This document shows positions 5,732-5,950 of a DNA stretch of 5,950 nt, piece after piece; position 1 is the first letter of the stretch, and every line of letters begins with the position of its first letter. This DNA is from Bacteroidota bacterium (GTDB lineage: Bacteria > Bacteroidota > Bacteroidia > Flavobacteriales_D > Crocinitomicaceae). A model generated the notes under the pieces. It did no database searches. It had not been told where the DNA came from and was given only the letters and a program-made list of their open reading frames with translations. The translations under genes and the position numbers were made by a program. Location: contig JAJRQP010000104.1 of assembly GCA_024280195.1 (NCBI GenBank), forward strand, positions 1 through 5,950. The letters run 5' to 3'.

Positions 5732-5950
5732 ATGTCAAAAATCATTTATACTAAAACGGACGAAGCACCAGCTTTAGCAACACAATCGTTATTACCAATT
5801 CTTAAAACATTCACATCAGCAGCTGGAATAGAAATTGAAACAAGTGATATTTCTTTAGCAGGAAGAATCATTGCAAAATTTGGAGACTTCTTAAACGAAG
5901 ACCAAAAAATTCCAGACGCGCTAGAAGAATTAGGTAAATTAGTTTTAGAC
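5732..5950 (+). CDS. icd: NADP-dependent isocitrate dehydrogenase, monomeric type, 3'-partial
   Basis: The frame from ATG 5732 stays open to the window end, giving 73 residues that start MSKIIYTKTDEAPALATQSL and continue with a TFTSAAGIEIETSDISLAGR stretch and then KIPDALEELGKL. This is the conserved N-terminus of the monomeric (about 740-residue) isocitrate dehydrogenase, which oxidatively decarboxylates isocitrate to 2-oxoglutarate with NADP+ in the citric acid cycle. It is unlike the N-terminus of the homodimeric enzyme. The start fits the family, where the KIIYT(K/L)TDEAPALAT segment follows the initiator within a few residues. Only about a tenth of the protein is visible, so catalytic residues are not in view and integrity cannot be judged. 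It is separated from rdgB by about 360 bp including a large inverted repeat, so it is probably transcribed on its own. Confidence 0.93.
   Translation, partial: MSKIIYTKTDEAPALATQSLLPILKTFTSAAGIEIETSDISLAGRIIAKFGDFLNEDQKIPDALEELGKLVLD

Overview
The window is AT-rich and compact. All six genes lie on the + strand, most start codons have no Shine-Dalgarno sequence, and the leaders are A-rich. Together with an S23/IVS-type four-helix-bundle gene and a monomeric NADP-isocitrate dehydrogenase, this points to a member of the Bacteroidota, probably Flavobacteriales-like. That assignment is inferred from style and gene content, not from a phylogenetic marker.

Layout: (1) nt 2-1684, a glutamine-hydrolysing asparagine synthase (AsnB family) whose N-terminus lies left of the window. 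(2) nt 1684-2513, a gap holding a small four-helix-bundle protein gene (1880-2245). It is flanked on both sides by the same 18-bp module and ATAATTC-type heptads, in inverted orientation. (3) nt 2502-5372, a tightly coupled run of two GT4-type glycosyltransferases (8-bp overlap) and the nucleotide-pool sanitising enzyme RdgB/Ham1 (4-bp overlap). (4) nt 5373-5640, a non-coding compound inverted repeat built from modules bounded by TTAGA on the left and TCTAA on the right, with a perfect 21-bp hairpin at its centre. (5) nt 5732 to the window end, the first 73 codons of monomeric NADP-dependent isocitrate dehydrogenase.

An AsnB-type amidotransferase followed by two glycosyltransferases looks like the end of a surface-polysaccharide (O-antigen, capsule or exopolysaccharide) cluster, with rdgB as a housekeeping gene riding on the last transcript. 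The isocitrate dehydrogenase beyond the repeat element is a separate metabolic unit.

The most unusual part is the four-helix-bundle cassette. Its repeats begin on the last base of the asnB stop codon and run through the start codon and first codons of the next glycosyltransferase. In the right-hand array the number of 7-bp units between successive 18-bp modules falls 4, 3, 2, 1. This looks like an undescribed repeat-flanked accessory element. The second candidate is the TTAGA/TCTAA compound palindrome after rdgB.
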